Shown piece after piece: positions 1 through 9,881 of a DNA stretch of 64,000 nt. The translations under genes and the position numbers were made by a program. The stretch is from Sporosarcina thermotolerans (lineage in GTDB: Bacteria; Bacillota; Bacilli; Bacillales_A; Planococcaceae). The notes under the pieces were generated by a model, which saw nothing but the letters and a program-made list of their open reading frames with translations, had not been told where the DNA came from and did no database searches. How positions within the stretch are numbered: the first letter of the stretch is position 1; each line of letters starts with the position of its first letter. The stretch covers positions 2,286,001 through 2,350,000 of the forward strand of contig NZ_CP125968.1 of NCBI RefSeq assembly GCF_030067815.1. The letters run 5' to 3'.

Positions 1-58
1 GCGTAATTTCAGGTATTTTTCCAGTAGAAATCCAAACAACTATCATTAAATAATTATC

Positions 59-104
59 AAGCTGTCTCTAATTTAGGTAAATCCAATTAGAGACAGCTTT
101 TTCT
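59..104 (+). terminator. Rho-independent terminator
   Basis: A 15-bp inverted repeat (59-73 paired with 85-99) with an 11-nt loop is followed by a run of T. It probably ends a transcript that enters from the left edge of the window, since no gene lies between position 1 and this hairpin. Confidence 0.85.
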
Positions 105-205
105 ATGCGAGAATAATTTGAGTAATTTCGCAACTTTCTAATTGCTTATTTCATTTGGAAAAGATGGTATGATAGAAACAGAATTTTAGGGAAGGAAAGA
201 ATACA

Positions 206-3200
206 ATGTCACATAATTTACAACAAGTAGATGTTTTACAGCAGGTGGCAATTTACGGTCAATTATTTAAAGAAAATCATGACGAAGACCGTGTGAAGAA
301 AGCTGCATCACTAGCGCGAAAGTTAGTAGATGAGGAATTTGTCATCGGTTTTGCAGGTCATTTTTCTGCAGGGAAATCATCAATGATCAATGCGCTGACA
401 GGTGATGATTTATTGCCATCCAGTCCTATCCCGACGAGCGCCAATATTGTAAAAGTGAAAAAGACAGATAGTGAATATGCAATTATCCATAGGACTGACG
501 GTACAGTATATAAATACGAAGGGCATGGCTTTTCGCCAGCGATTAAGTCTTTCAGCAAAGACGGTGCTGAAATTGCGCTTGTTGAAATAGGTCATCCCGC
601 TTCAAAATTACCTGAAGCTATAACTGTTATGGATACGCCTGGCGTCGATTCAACAGATGATGCACATCGCCTATCAACAGAATCGGCTCTACATCTGGCG
701 GATCTTGTTTTTTATACGATGGACTATAATCATGTCCAGTCAGAACTGAATTTCAAGTTTACAAAAGAGCTATTGCGTTATAATCCCAATGTTTATTTGA
801 TCATTAACCAGATTGATAAACATCGGGAAAGCGAATTGCCTTTTGAGGCGTTCAAGAAGTCGGTCGAAGACTCATTTAGTCTATGGGGAGTTGAACCAAA
901 AGGCATTTTTTACACATCTTTAAGAGATAAAGACCTTTCATATAATGATTTTGAAAAGGTGAAAAAGATTGTAGAAGGCTCAATGGAAAACTGGAAAGAG
1001 CATTTCTTGGAAAACGCAGAACTTTCCCTCTTTAAGTTAAAAGAAGAGCATATTAATTACCTTGAAACAGAAAAAGAAGAACGTAAACAGGCTTATGCGG
1101 AGTTGATCTCTGAAGACGAATGGTCCCAACATGGGGAACTTTTAACCGAAGTGAAAGAGTTGAAAAAGCGTGCAGCCCTTCTGACGGGTGATGAATTTTA
1201 TGCCGTTTTTGAAAGGGAACGAAATGATTTGCTGCGAAACGCATCAGTTAGTCCTTTCGAAACGAGGGAATTGCTAAAAGAGTATTTGGAATCGAAATCT
1301 TCTAGATTCAAGGTAGGTTTTCTATTCGGAGCTAAAAAGACTGCAGAGGAAAGAGAAAATAGAAAGAATGCTTTGACAGCTAATTTATCCAAACTTATAC
1401 ATACCCAAATTGAAGTGCATATGAAGGCATTAATGAAAAAAGTGCTGAAAGATGCTGGTTTCATGACCGATCAACGGTCGATTGAAATAGATGAAATGGA
1501 TTTGACTGTCCCATTTGAGGAAATTGATTCCTATCTGAATGTTTCCGATGTCCTGACAGGTGATACTGTTCTTAATATGGCGGAACAGATGAAATCGGCC
1601 ATCCAACAAGTCATCCGGAAACGAACGGATGACTGGAAAAAGAAATGTCTACCATCGCCGAATCAATTGGAAATGAAGAATCAGAATCACTATTTTCAAC
1701 TATTCATTCACTTGAGCAAAAACTTTCAGCCATTTCGCAAGTTGAAGAGATTAACGAAAAATTGTCTACTCTTAACGATGACGTTACAACTCCATCTGCA
1801 AGTTTGAAAGAGAAAAGCCGTCATCTCCTTAGTGAATGGGAAAAGAAATCTGAAATTAAGTTGATTGACCTTGATAATCTTGAAGTAGTGGAAAGTGAAA
1901 TTGTTGCTGAGGAGTCTAAGTTAGACGAACAGACAGAAGAAGAAACGGAGTCTAATACAACTGAGGCTAGTCAAGTGATTGAACAAGCATTACATATTGC
2001 AGAAGCAGTAACGGACATTCCGGGCTTTTTGGAAACGGCAAATTATTTGCGGAATAAGTCTGACCGGCTTTCCCAGCAGGAATTTACAGTAGCGTTGTTT
2101 GGTGCGTTTAGTGCAGGGAAATCCTCATTTTCGAATGCATTGATCGGTGACCGTATTTTACCTGTCTCTCCAAATCCGACGACTGCTGCTATAAATCGAA
2201 TTCGACCGTTATCTTCTGGAAAAGAGGATCGAACAGCGGATGTTCATTTGAAATCAGTCAAACAGATGACAGAAGACGTTGCGTTCTCGTTCGAAAAGTT
2301 AGGTATTCCGATTTTGTCACTTGAAGAAGCGTTTAGGAAATCCGAAGAAGTGTTGAAGCGGGAGTTGGAGGATGAAAGCCTTCATATCCATAAAACGTTC
2401 ATCCGTGCATTCGAAAAAGGGTATCCTGTCTACGGGGAAAAACTTGGAACAACTGTGAACGTGGAAGAAAGTGAATTTACCCGATTTGTAGCTGAAGAAG
2501 AACGTAGCTGTTTCGTAGACTCAATCGATCTCTTCATCGATTGTGCATTGACAAGGCAGGGGATTACTCTTGTTGATACACCAGGAGCCGACTCAATTAA
2601 CGCGAGACATACGGATGTCGCTTTCGATTATATTAGAAATGCGGATGCGATTCTTTTCATTACGTATTACAATCACGCTTTTGCAAGAGCAGACCGCGAG
2701 TTCCTCATTCAACTGGGACGGGTGAAAGATGCTTTCGAATTGGACAAAATGTTCTTTGTCGTCAATGCAATCGACTTAGCCTCAAATGATGAAGAAGCTG
2801 AAGCTGTAAAATCATTTGTTGAGCAGGAGTTGACGTCATTTGGAATCCGTCATCCCCGCGTCCATGGAATTTCGAGCTTGCAAGCATTGGAAGCGAAACT
2901 TTCTGGTCAACAGGATCCTTTTATGCAAGAATTTGAAAGCCATTTTGAGCGTTTCTTGAAAGATGATTTAAAGGGTCTTGCTGTTCAGGCACTCCAAGAA
3001 GAGGCTGAAAAAACGGTTAACCGTCTTGCAACTTTGATCGAAAGAACAGAATTGAACCAATCCCGAAAAGCGGAACGTATGCTTGAGCTTGACCGTTTTG
3101 AACAGGAAATTCGTGCTCATTTCTCACATGGATTTGCAGAAGTTATTCGAAAAGCATCGACTAATGAGTTGAATGAGTTGGTTTACTATATTTTACAACG

Positions 3201-3804
3201 TGTATTCTTGTGTTTCGGAGACTTTTTCAAGGAAGGTTATAGTCCGTCAACATTTGCTAATTACCCTGCTGATAAGGCATTGTCAATGTCTCTTGCTGAA
3301 ACCGTGCAAATGGTCGGGTTTGACTTGACACAAGAATTGAAGGTCACGAACTTACGCATGCTTAACTTTATGAATAAACAATTGAAAGAGCGTCAGCGTT
3401 CGGAAGTGCGATTCCTTGGTGAAAAGGATTCCTCTATTTCACCGTCACCATATGAGACAGAAGATAAAGAGATGCTTTCATTCGCAACTCCTTATGAGAA
3501 TCCAGCGGTGTATAAAGATGTTAACCGTCTATTTAAAAACCAGAAATCGTTTTTCGAAAGAGGCGATCGATTGGTTCTAAGAGATCAGCTTGAAGAGCGT
3601 TTGAAGCAAGATGCTTCAATCTATTTAGGGAAAGAAAAAGAACGACTTGAATTTTGGGCCGATCAATGGATTGAGGCCGAAGCAGAAGGGTTACGACTTC
3701 ATTTATTGAAACAAAGTATTCAGCAAATCGAATCAGAACGTTCTTTATTACAAGATACTGAACAATTGGATGAATGGCGTACAGTTTACAAACAAATTCG
3801 TTAA
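206..3804 (+). CDS. dynA: Double-headed bacterial dynamin DynA (one frameshift)
   Basis: Membrane-remodelling GTPase of the dynamin superfamily. In B. subtilis, DynA tethers and fuses membranes and protects cells against phage and pore-forming agents. Two GTPase heads are visible. Head 1 has GHFSAGKSS near residue 51, DTPGVDS near 146 and NQID near 200. Head 2 has GAFSAGKSS near residue 632, DTPGAD near 790 and NAID near 852. Each head is followed by long charged helices. The reading frame breaks near 1640 in an A-run; adding one A joins the halves into about 1199 residues, the usual full length of DynA. The ATG at 206 follows a GGAAGG ribosome-binding site. The family call is firm and the split looks like a consensus error. 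Confidence 0.93.
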
Positions 3805-3819
3805 GGGGGATGTTTTACA

Positions 3820-4640
3820 ATGGGGAAAGTTTTTAAATCAATCACCGACGTTACTGTCAAGGGGGTTAAATGGATTGATGCACGTTATTCATTGCAAGAT
3901 GAAAATTGGGGAAAAAGAAATTCGAAGAGGGGCATATTAAAGATGCAGTCCATTGGGATCTCGGGAAAGACCTATCCGATTTGAATAAAAAGTCGGGTAG
4001 ACATCCTTTGCCAGATAAAGATGAATTGACGTCTTTGTTCAGGGAAAGTGAACTTGAATTAGATGATCTAATACTCGTCTATGATGACGGTGGGGCACCT
4101 TTTGCAACAAGGGCTTGGTGGATTCTTCAATATGCTGGTTTTAAGAACGCGTTCATTTCCCATGAAGGTTTTGATCAGTTAAAGGCATCGGGTGTCCCAG
4201 TTTCCGATGAATTCACAAAGCCTGAGCCTTCGAAAGTCAACCCGGAATGGAATGAATCCATTTTCGCTTCCCGCGAATTCGTTGAAAAGACCGTGGCTGG
4301 GGAAACGAAAAATGTACTTGTGGATGCGCGATCTGCGGAGAGGTATCGCGGGGAAGTGGAACCGATCGACCCGATTGCGGGGCATATTCCCGGGGCATTG
4401 AATTTCGACTGGGAACAGCTAAAAAAGGATGGAGCCTATGACTTGGGGAGTGACGTGAAAGATCAGCTTTCAAAAGTAGTTAGTAAGGAAGACGAAATTA
4501 CTGTCTATTGCGGCAGCGGAGTTACGGCTACGCCGTTATACGCCATGCTGAAACATAATGGATATGATCATGTAAAGCTATATATTGGAAGTTACAGTGA
4601 TTGGATTTCCAGAGATTCCATAGATGTAGAAAAAGGTTGA
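3820..4640 (+). CDS. Two-domain sulfurtransferase, 3-mercaptopyruvate type (one frameshift)
   Basis: Tandem rhodanese-fold protein of about 273 residues that moves sulfane sulfur to acceptors such as thiols or cyanide. The N-terminal domain (DARYSL ... GHIKDAVHWDLG) lacks a catalytic cysteine, as is normal. The C-terminal domain carries the active loop CGSGVTA near residue 228. That loop is typical of mercaptopyruvate sulfurtransferases, while thiosulfate rhodaneses usually have a basic CRKGVTA-type loop. The ATG at 3820 follows AAGGGGGA, 15 nt after dynA, so the two are probably cotranscribed. The frame breaks at about 3906, where one T seems to be missing. The substrate preference is inferred from the loop only. 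Confidence 0.88.
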
Positions 4641-4660
4641 ACGTAGTGGAGGTACCATTG

Positions 4661-5254
4661 ATGCAATACGCGATAATTGGGGATATTCATTCCTCTAAAG
4701 AAGATTTGGAAAAAGTGCTTTACCATATAAATAAACAAGCGCCTGATGCCGTTTTAATCGGCACGGGTGACTTGTTTGAATGTACAATCAGTAAACGTAA
4801 TATAACTGAACGTAAGTATACCAGCTTGTCTGAAGTGATGTTACTGCCTGATGGCTTTAAAGAATTACTTACTTTTCCATCTGTCAAAGGGAATCAGGAG
4901 GAGCGAATTTTACTGATTACTGAAGCTGATGACCCTTTGCTCAAAATGTTATCCGAGATGCCGGAGAAAATGGAACTTGGAAATGCGGAAGTCATCCATG
5001 GACATCAATGGACATGGGGCGGGGAACCTTGGTCTTTACTGAAGGCAGATACAGTGAAGTCGCTGACGTTCTATGGGCATAGCCATAATTCGGGGTTGAT
5101 GCATAATGGAAAGAAAGAAGATGTGCTGTTCGAGCACCCGTATTTTATTGGAGCTGGACAGACGCTTGTCAATGTTGGAGCGGTTGTCGATGATAGGGAA
5201 TGGGTTCTGTTCGACAGTACCCATAATACGGTGTCATTTATGAAAGTGGAATAA
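4661..5254 (+). CDS. Calcineurin-like metallophosphoesterase
   Basis: Small cytosolic phosphoesterase of 197 residues with the metal-ligand motifs of the family in order: GDIHS near residue 6, GTGDLFE near 37, GNQE near 78 (in place of the usual GNHE/GNHD), HGHQ near 111 and GHSH near 137. The ATG at 4661 is chosen because it follows GTGGAGGT at the right distance; a longer upstream reading would run into the sulfurtransferase gene. It lies 20 nt after that gene and probably belongs to the same transcript. The substrate cannot be told from the sequence; the family includes protein phosphatases and nucleotide phosphodiesterases. Confidence 0.85.
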   Translation: MQYAIIGDIHSSKEDLEKVLYHINKQAPDAVLIGTGDLFECTISKRNITERKYTSLSEVMLLPDGFKELLTFPSVKGNQEERILLITEADDPLLKMLSEMPEKMELGNAEVIHGHQWTWGGEPWSLLKADTVKSLTFYGHSHNSGLMHNGKKEDVLFEHPYFIGAGQTLVNVGAVVDDREWVLFDSTHNTVSFMKVE

Positions 5255-5260
5255 GTGTTT

Positions 5261-5292
5261 GCCGCCAACCCTTTTGGCGGCGACTATTTTTT
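5261..5292 (+). terminator. Terminator after the phosphoesterase gene
   Basis: The short GC-rich stem CCGCCAA/TTGGCGG is followed by a T-rich tail. It sits between the convergent phosphoesterase and RNase H-like genes. Confidence 0.75.
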
Positions 5293-5298
5293 ATTGGG

Positions 5299-5694
5299 TC
5301 AAGCATCGCTTTGCTGATGGATTGCTTCTCTTGCGAGGGCATCAGCTGCACGGTTTTCAGTATCCGGAATCCATTTAATGAAGAAGAATTCGAATGTTTT
5401 CGCGATTGACAGGATTTCATTCAAATATCCTTTATGAAGTTCATTTTTCACAAATTCATTTTCAACTGCGGAAACGACTGCTTTTGAATCAGAGCGTGCT
5501 GATACGATTCCGGTCGTCAATTTTGCTGTTTCTTCCATACCGCGCAAGAGTGCGATGAATTCAGCTGTATGATTATTTGTTGGCTCGATCGGTTCTGATA
5601 GCTTTACTTGTGTTCCTTCTCCTTTGATGTAAATTCCGATTCCGCTTTTTCCAGGGTTACCGGCGCTCGCGCCATCTACGTATAACTCTATCAT
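5299..5694 (-). CDS. RNase HI-like protein (YpdQ/YpeP type)
   Basis: A 131-residue RNase H fold protein that would cut the RNA strand of RNA-DNA hybrids if active. The four acidic catalytic positions are present: YVDGAS (Asp7), HTAEF (Glu near 45), ARSDSKA (Asp near 68) and a C-terminal RAADALA aspartate. The family lacks the basic handle of E. coli RNase HI. The start follows AAGGAG. In B. subtilis, relatives lie close to a small zinc-finger gene and cspD, the same neighbours as here. It may be a weak or accessory RNase H; activity is inferred from motif retention. Confidence 0.85.
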   Translation of the reverse strand: MIELYVDGASAGNPGKSGIGIYIKGEGTQVKLSEPIEPTNNHTAEFIALLRGMEETAKLTTGIVSARSDSKAVVSAVENEFVKNELHKGYLNEILSIAKTFEFFFIKWIPDTENRAADALAREAIHQQSDA

Positions 5695-5774
5695 TTTTCA
5701 TCACTCCTTGGACTTAGTTGCAATTTCATTAAATGGACATTAAAATGAATGAATGACCCGCACGGGAGGTTATT

Positions 5775-5963
5775 ATGGACAAATTAACAATCATGAATGA
5801 AATAAATAAAGTGCTTGATACGTATTGTGAAGGTTGTTTCGTGAAAAGGCAACAAGTGAAGGATATTGGGAAAACGTCTGCACATCAATTTTGTATTCGG
5901 ACATGTACGATAGGGGAACAACTGCAGTTTCTTGGAAATGAAATGAATAAATTGACAAAATAA
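5775..5963 (+). CDS. Small zinc-finger protein (YpeQ type)
   Basis: A 62-residue basic protein with Cys-X2-Cys (CEGC, near residue 18) and a second cysteine pair (CIRTC, near residue 40) that can form a zinc site. The GGGAGGT ribosome-binding site is well placed. Its position between an RNase H-like gene and a cold-shock gene matches the ypeP-ypeQ-cspD order of Bacillus. No function is established for the family. Confidence 0.8.
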   Translation: MDKLTIMNEINKVLDTYCEGCFVKRQQVKDIGKTSAHQFCIRTCTIGEQLQFLGNEMNKLTK

Positions 5964-5965
5964 TA

Positions 5966-5992
5966 CCCCGCCATAAATTACATGGCGGGATA
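5966..5992. terminator. Bidirectional terminator
   Basis: An 8-bp stem (CCCGCCAT at 5967-5974, ATGGCGGG at 5982-5989) lies between the convergent zinc-finger and cold-shock genes. A/T-rich flanks allow it to serve both strands. Confidence 0.7.
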
Positions 5993-6012
5993 TTTACAAT
6001 TCAATTTTCATT

Positions 6013-6216
6013 TTAGCTAATACTTAAGACATTTGCCGCTTGGGGACCACGGTTGCCTTCAATGATTTCGAAGGAGACTGTCTGGCCTTCATCCAACGTC
6101 TTGAACCCATCTGACATAATACCAGTGTAGTGTACAAATACATCTTCGCCATTGTCGGTTTCGATAAAACCATATCCTTTTTCGTTGCTAAACCATTTTA
6201 CTTTACCTTGGTACAT
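6013..6216 (-). CDS. cspD: Cold-shock protein
   Basis: A 67-residue single cold-shock domain that binds single-stranded nucleic acid and acts as an RNA chaperone. The RNP-1 motif KGYGFIE and the RNP-2 motif VFVHY are intact. The start follows GAGGGAGG. The cspD label rests on its neighbours (YpeQ- and RNase H-like genes); the protein alone cannot distinguish cspB, cspC and cspD. Confidence 0.95.
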   Translation of the reverse strand: MYQGKVKWFSNEKGYGFIETDNGEDVFVHYTGIMSDGFKTLDEGQTVSFEIIEGNRGPQAANVLSIS

Positions 6217-6350
6217 GTTTATTCCTCCCTCGGCAATTCAATGTCTATCCCATTATTGACATGGTTGAATTTACTATACATGAATCGACAATATACGTCA
6301 ATGATATGGTTTGAATTTTCTAACGAGTGTTAAATAAGCTATGTAGAACT

Positions 6351-6480
6351 GTTGATTTCCGCTACAGACGGACGCTTTCCAATCGAACCACGAAGAGTTC
6401 GATTTGCCGTATTTCTGAGCCTTTTGCAGAAATTAAGGCAGGGGCTTTCCCAGGAGTCGCCGCCTTTCGCTTCAATCAAC
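6351..6480. repeat. Dispersed intergenic repeat, family 1, copy A
   Basis: A 130-bp element with ends GTTGATTTCCGCT and a closing TCAATCAAC that form a short terminal inverted repeat. The inner arms CGGACGCTTTCC and AGGAGTCGCCGCC are shared with the copy at 28506-28630. The core differs between the copies and here contains its own hairpin (CGAACC ... GTTCG). It has no coding content. It is of a MITE-like type that I recognise as common between genes in Bacillaceae and Planococcaceae. Confidence 0.75.
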
Positions 6481-6564
6481 GGAAATTCCAATAGATAACA
6501 AGTTCTTTTTACCAAGATAATATGAAAACCATAGCTTTTCAGTATATAGAAAGTTGGTGCTTAG

Positions 6565-7197
6565 ATGGAACAGATTATTGAAAAATGTACGGGGCAAGTG
6601 ATTGAGATTTATGAGCAGTTTGATGCGAGTCATGATTTTGATCATATTTTGCGAGTAATGAGAAATGCAAAGGCGATTGCGGAGACTTTGCCGGAAGCTA
6701 ATATGGCGATTGTAAGGCTTGCGGCTCTTCTTCATGATGTGGATGACCCAAAATATAAAATGGTGAATCATATTACAGCTCTTGAATTATTACAATCGTC
6801 AGGTGTTGATGATGAAACGACATTTCGTGTCTTGGAAACGATTAAGAGTGTTTCATTCAATGGAGGAAATGAGGAAGAAATCGTTTCAATTGAAGGGGCA
6901 ATTTTGAGGGATGCGGATCGCCTTGATGCAATCGGTGCGATAGGGATTGCAAGGGCTTTCGCTTTTGGTGGTGCAAGGGGAAGAAAGTTGTATGATGCGG
7001 ATGAAATAGCGAGAACAACTATGTCCGAATCTGAATACCGTTCCAAAAACACTTCTTCCGTCACTCATTTTTATGAGAAGCTCTTACTATTAAAAGACCT
7101 TATGGTTACTGAGGAAGGGAAAAGGCTGGCGGAAGAGCGGCATAAGTTCATGCTTGATTTCCTTGAACAGTTGAAGAGGGAAGTGGGTCTTTTATAG
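6565..7197 (+). CDS. HD-domain phosphohydrolase (YpgQ/YedJ family)
   Basis: A 210-residue metal-dependent phosphohydrolase. The HD signature is visible as HDFDH near residue 24, LLHDVDD near 57 and RDADRLDA near 115. The B. subtilis relative YpgQ hydrolyses nucleoside triphosphates to monophosphate plus pyrophosphate in vitro, so a nucleotide clean-up role is likely. The ribosome-binding site is weak (AAGTTGG before the ATG), which suggests low expression. It stands alone, between a dispersed repeat and a secreted protein gene. Confidence 0.87.
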   Translation: MEQIIEKCTGQVIEIYEQFDASHDFDHILRVMRNAKAIAETLPEANMAIVRLAALLHDVDDPKYKMVNHITALELLQSSGVDDETTFRVLETIKSVSFNGGNEEEIVSIEGAILRDADRLDAIGAIGIARAFAFGGARGRKLYDADEIARTTMSESEYRSKNTSSVTHFYEKLLLLKDLMVTEEGKRLAEERHKFMLDFLEQLKREVGLL

Positions 7198-7292
7198 ATT
7201 TGTTAATTGATAGGGTAGTATAGCTTTATTGCACGGATTTAAAGAACTAAACAGGGCAACCTATGATTAATTTTTTATAGGAGCTGTGTGGT

Positions 7293-7844
7293 ATGAAACT
7301 TAGAATTTTAGTTATTGCATTAGTTATTTGCTTTTCATCCTATTCTTTTCCTGTTAACGCGGAAGAAATCGGGTCGCCAGAACAAGTCATCCGTTCTTAT
7401 TTTGATGAGTTGAATAAGAAACAGTTGGAAAAAGCGATTTCCCGGTGGGATAAGAAAACTGAAAAGGATTTATTGGACTTTATTGCCGATAGGGAAAATC
7501 AAATCCAGAGACTTGGATTGTTAAATATTGAAAAGGCCAGCCTTGTTATGTGGAAAGAGCTGCCTATTGAATACGGCCAACAGTTTGTACCGTATCATTA
7601 CATGGAGAAATTCAAAAACATTAAAGTGTATTATGTTGGTGTGGATTTTGAAGTGTACTCCCAGAACGAATACTTCATTGATGGCATGAATTATTTTTTA
7701 ATGGCTTTAGTTCGGGAAGATGGAGAATGGAAAATAGCTTTGACTCCGCATGTCCCGGTAAGGTCAATTATTTCAGACGGTTATGGGTTTGGTACTGAGG
7801 ATGAGAAAACCTATGATGAGAGAAGATTGAAGTATTTGGATTGA
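7293..7844 (+). CDS. Secreted protein of unknown function, NTF2-like
   Basis: A 183-residue protein with a signal peptide of about 24 residues (KLRILVIALVICFSSYS, cleavage probably after VNA). The mature part starts SPEQVIRSYFDELNKK, a pattern typical of NTF2-like/SnoaL-fold domains that bind small ligands or partner proteins. A TAGGAGCT ribosome-binding site fixes the start. I do not recognise a closer family and give no function. Confidence 0.75.
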   Translation: MKLRILVIALVICFSSYSFPVNAEEIGSPEQVIRSYFDELNKKQLEKAISRWDKKTEKDLLDFIADRENQIQRLGLLNIEKASLVMWKELPIEYGQQFVPYHYMEKFKNIKVYYVGVDFEVYSQNEYFIDGMNYFLMALVREDGEWKIALTPHVPVRSIISDGYGFGTEDEKTYDERRLKYLD

Positions 7845-7863
7845 TGAAGGGAACAGATAAGGA

Positions 7864-7933
7864 AGCGCTTGTTTATCCCTGGAACCGCTCGTTTATTCCG
7901 GAAAGCACTCGTTTATTTCAAGAATCTCTTATT
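7864..7933. repeat. Short degenerate tandem repeat, about 20-nt period
   Basis: The core CTCGTTTATTCC-like motif recurs at 7868, 7888, 7908 and, degenerate, 7926 directly after the secreted protein gene. A longer array of similar design lies at 20516-20626. It is noncoding as far as I can see. Confidence 0.65.
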
Positions 7934-8062
7934 TGAAGGTGTCCGCTCCGTCTTGATAGATCGGAATCAATCACCAAACAACGAGTATAAACACTTTTCA
8001 GATGTTACTGACAATGTGATTTCGGAGTCTTTTCTTGAAAGCGGAAAAGATCCTTTTTGTAT

Positions 8063-8205
8063 TCACCTAGTCAGCTCGAAAAATTCATCAATCATTTCTC
8101 GAAATATATCATCGTTTTGTGAGTTTAGACCTTCTCAAATTAAACTGACCCATATCAAGCAGGTAGTGTATTTAGATACGCTGTCTGCTTGTTCTGTCGA
8201 TGAAC
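8063..8205 (-). pseudogene. Possible gene relic
   Basis: In the gap 7934-8220 the minus strand reads as a protein tail (DMGQFNLRRSK ... NDDIFREMIDEFFELTR, then stop), but only across an in-frame stop and a frameshift. A hairpin (CAAGCAG 8156-8162, CTGCTTG 8185-8191) lies inside it. It could be the remains of a small gene. I do not recognise the family, and chance is a real alternative. Confidence 0.2.
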
Positions 8206-8220
8206 ATGCTTAAGTATCCC

Positions 8221-8812
8221 TCATTTCTTACCGACAATGCCGTAAAATAATATATACATAATATCCTCGGTTAAGGGTAGTATTTGGTGATAAACATCTT
8301 CTCTTTTTTATAAATTCATTCACCGCCTTCATATAAAAGAGGATGGCTTCATTAGACAAATTCGGATCTACATACCCCTGTGCTTTTCCCTCATTAAATA
8401 ATTGAATTAGGCGTGGGAGTGCCTGCTTCTCATATAGCTGTTCTGCATTGCTTTTGTCCGTCGTAAATTCATTCATGATATATTCATAAAAATCTTCATT
8501 AATTTCCCTTGCTGCCGCATTTTTAGTAAATATGACCGCCTTGATTTTTTCAGGAAAAGCGATGTCGCTATTTAATATCTCGTCAAATTCATTAGATACC
8601 TTTTTAAAATAGTAAATAAAAACCTCGTGGGCTAAATTATGTTTGCTTTCAAAATAATTATAGATGGTTACTTGGGAGACCTTTGCTTTACTTGCTATTT
8701 CTGCAATTGAAATCTTTTTAACACCATGCTCGAAAAATAGAGATAAAGCCGCCTCTAAAATTGCTAGTTTTTTTTGTTCTCTGCGAAGTTGGAATCCATT
8801 CATATTGGTCAC
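8221..8812 (-). CDS. TetR-family repressor of the adjacent ABC exporter (one frameshift)
   Basis: A repressor of about 197 residues. The N-terminal helix-turn-helix (KISIAEIASKAKVSQVTIYNYF) is typical TetR, and the C-terminal half is the ligand-binding and dimer domain. The frame breaks near 8306; removing one A in a poly-A run (minus strand) restores a normal TetR tail ending DIMYILFYGIVGKK. It is divergent from an ABC exporter operon, with a palindrome in the shared promoter region. The likely job is drug-responsive repression of that exporter and of itself. The inducer is unknown. Confidence 0.9.
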
Positions 8813-8853
8813 CTCAATGTTAGTGTAGACAAAGTTATGTAATAAAACAATAA

Positions 8854-8873
8854 CAATAGTTCATAAACTATTG
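8854..8873. promoter_or_regulatory. Candidate TetR operator
   Basis: A perfect 8-bp inverted repeat (CAATAGTT - CATA - AACTATTG) lies in the intergenic region between the divergent tetR-type gene and the ABC exporter genes. Size and position fit a TetR dimer site. Confidence 0.65.
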
Positions 8874-8978
8874 CCAAGGATGTTTCTTCGATATATTATG
8901 AACTTAAACAATGAAGATATTTCATATTTTGCACGTCTGGAAGGGGAATTAAAATTCTGACAAGAGGGGTGCTACAAA

Positions 8979-9880
8979 ATGTCCGTAGTAAAAACGGTGA
9001 ATGTAACGAAAAGATTTGGAAAGTTTTCAGCTTTAAATGGCGTCAACATTGAGATGAATAAGGGCGAGGTGTTTGGATTCATCGGACCGAACGGCGCCGG
9101 AAAGTCAACGACCATTCGTATCCTGCTCGGTATTCTAAAGGCGACAGAAGGCGAGGCAAAGATATTTGGGATGGACGCATGGAAAGATGCGGTTGAAATT
9201 CATAAACGAGTTGCCTACGTTCCTGGGGATGTCAACTTATGGTCCAACTTAACGGGCGGAGAAGTGATTGATCTTTTTATGAAGCTGCGCGGGGTGGATC
9301 AAGGAGGCAGGCGCGAAGAACTGATCGACATGTTCGGCTTGGACCCTACCAAAAAATGCAGGACGTATTCAAAAGGAAACCGGCAGAAGGTCGCGCTTAT
9401 TGCAGCTTTTTCATCGGATGCAGATTTGTATATTCTCGATGAACCGACGTCGGGTCTCGATCCATTGATGGAAAAGGTTTTTCAAAAATGTGTGATGGAT
9501 GCAAAAGGGAAGGGAAGACCATATTGCTTTCCAGTCATATTTTATCTGAGGTTGAAAAGTTGTGCGATCGGGTGGGGATTATTCGGCAAGGGCAAATGAT
9601 TGAAACAGGGACATTAACTGAACTGCGTCATTTAACGAGAACTAATTTCCTAGTTGAGACGAAGCTGCCAATAGATTCTTTACATGAGTTGGTAGGGATC
9701 CATAATATCAAGAGGACGGATCACGCGCTTTCATTTCAAGTAGATGCGGATGCAATGGACAAAGTCATGATGGAGATAAGTCAATATGGGATTATGAAAC
9801 TGGAAAGTTCACCGCCTACATTGGAAGACTTGTTCATGCGCCATTATGAAGGGGCGGAAAATGCTTCGAGGAGGGTGTAA
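8979..9880 (+). CDS. ABC exporter ATPase (one frameshift)
   Basis: ATP-binding subunit of an ABC-2 type exporter, about 300 residues. It has Walker [10 protein letters not shown] near residue 39, signature YSKGNRQK near 132 (a variant LSGGQ), Walker [14 protein letters not shown] near 152, and the H-loop [10 protein letters not shown] after the break. The frame breaks near 9505 in an A/G run. The C-terminal part ([12 protein letters not shown] ... LEDLFMRHY) is the usual extra domain of antibiotic and polyketide exporters. It is divergent from tetR and is followed at once by its permease. Confidence 0.9.
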
Positions 9881-9881
9881 C

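Noticed and set aside
1630..1810. Overlapping halves of DynA as two separate dynamins
   Set aside because: The second half reads on in place of the first when one A is added, giving the normal double-headed length; other genes in the window show the same error type.
7864..7933. CRISPR array at the short repeats here and at 20516-20626
   Set aside because: The repeat cores are only about 10 nt and spacers 10-11 nt, with no cas genes.
7869..8213. Open frame of 114 codons after the secreted protein gene
   Set aside because: It starts inside the short tandem repeat, lacks a ribosome-binding site and resembles no protein family.
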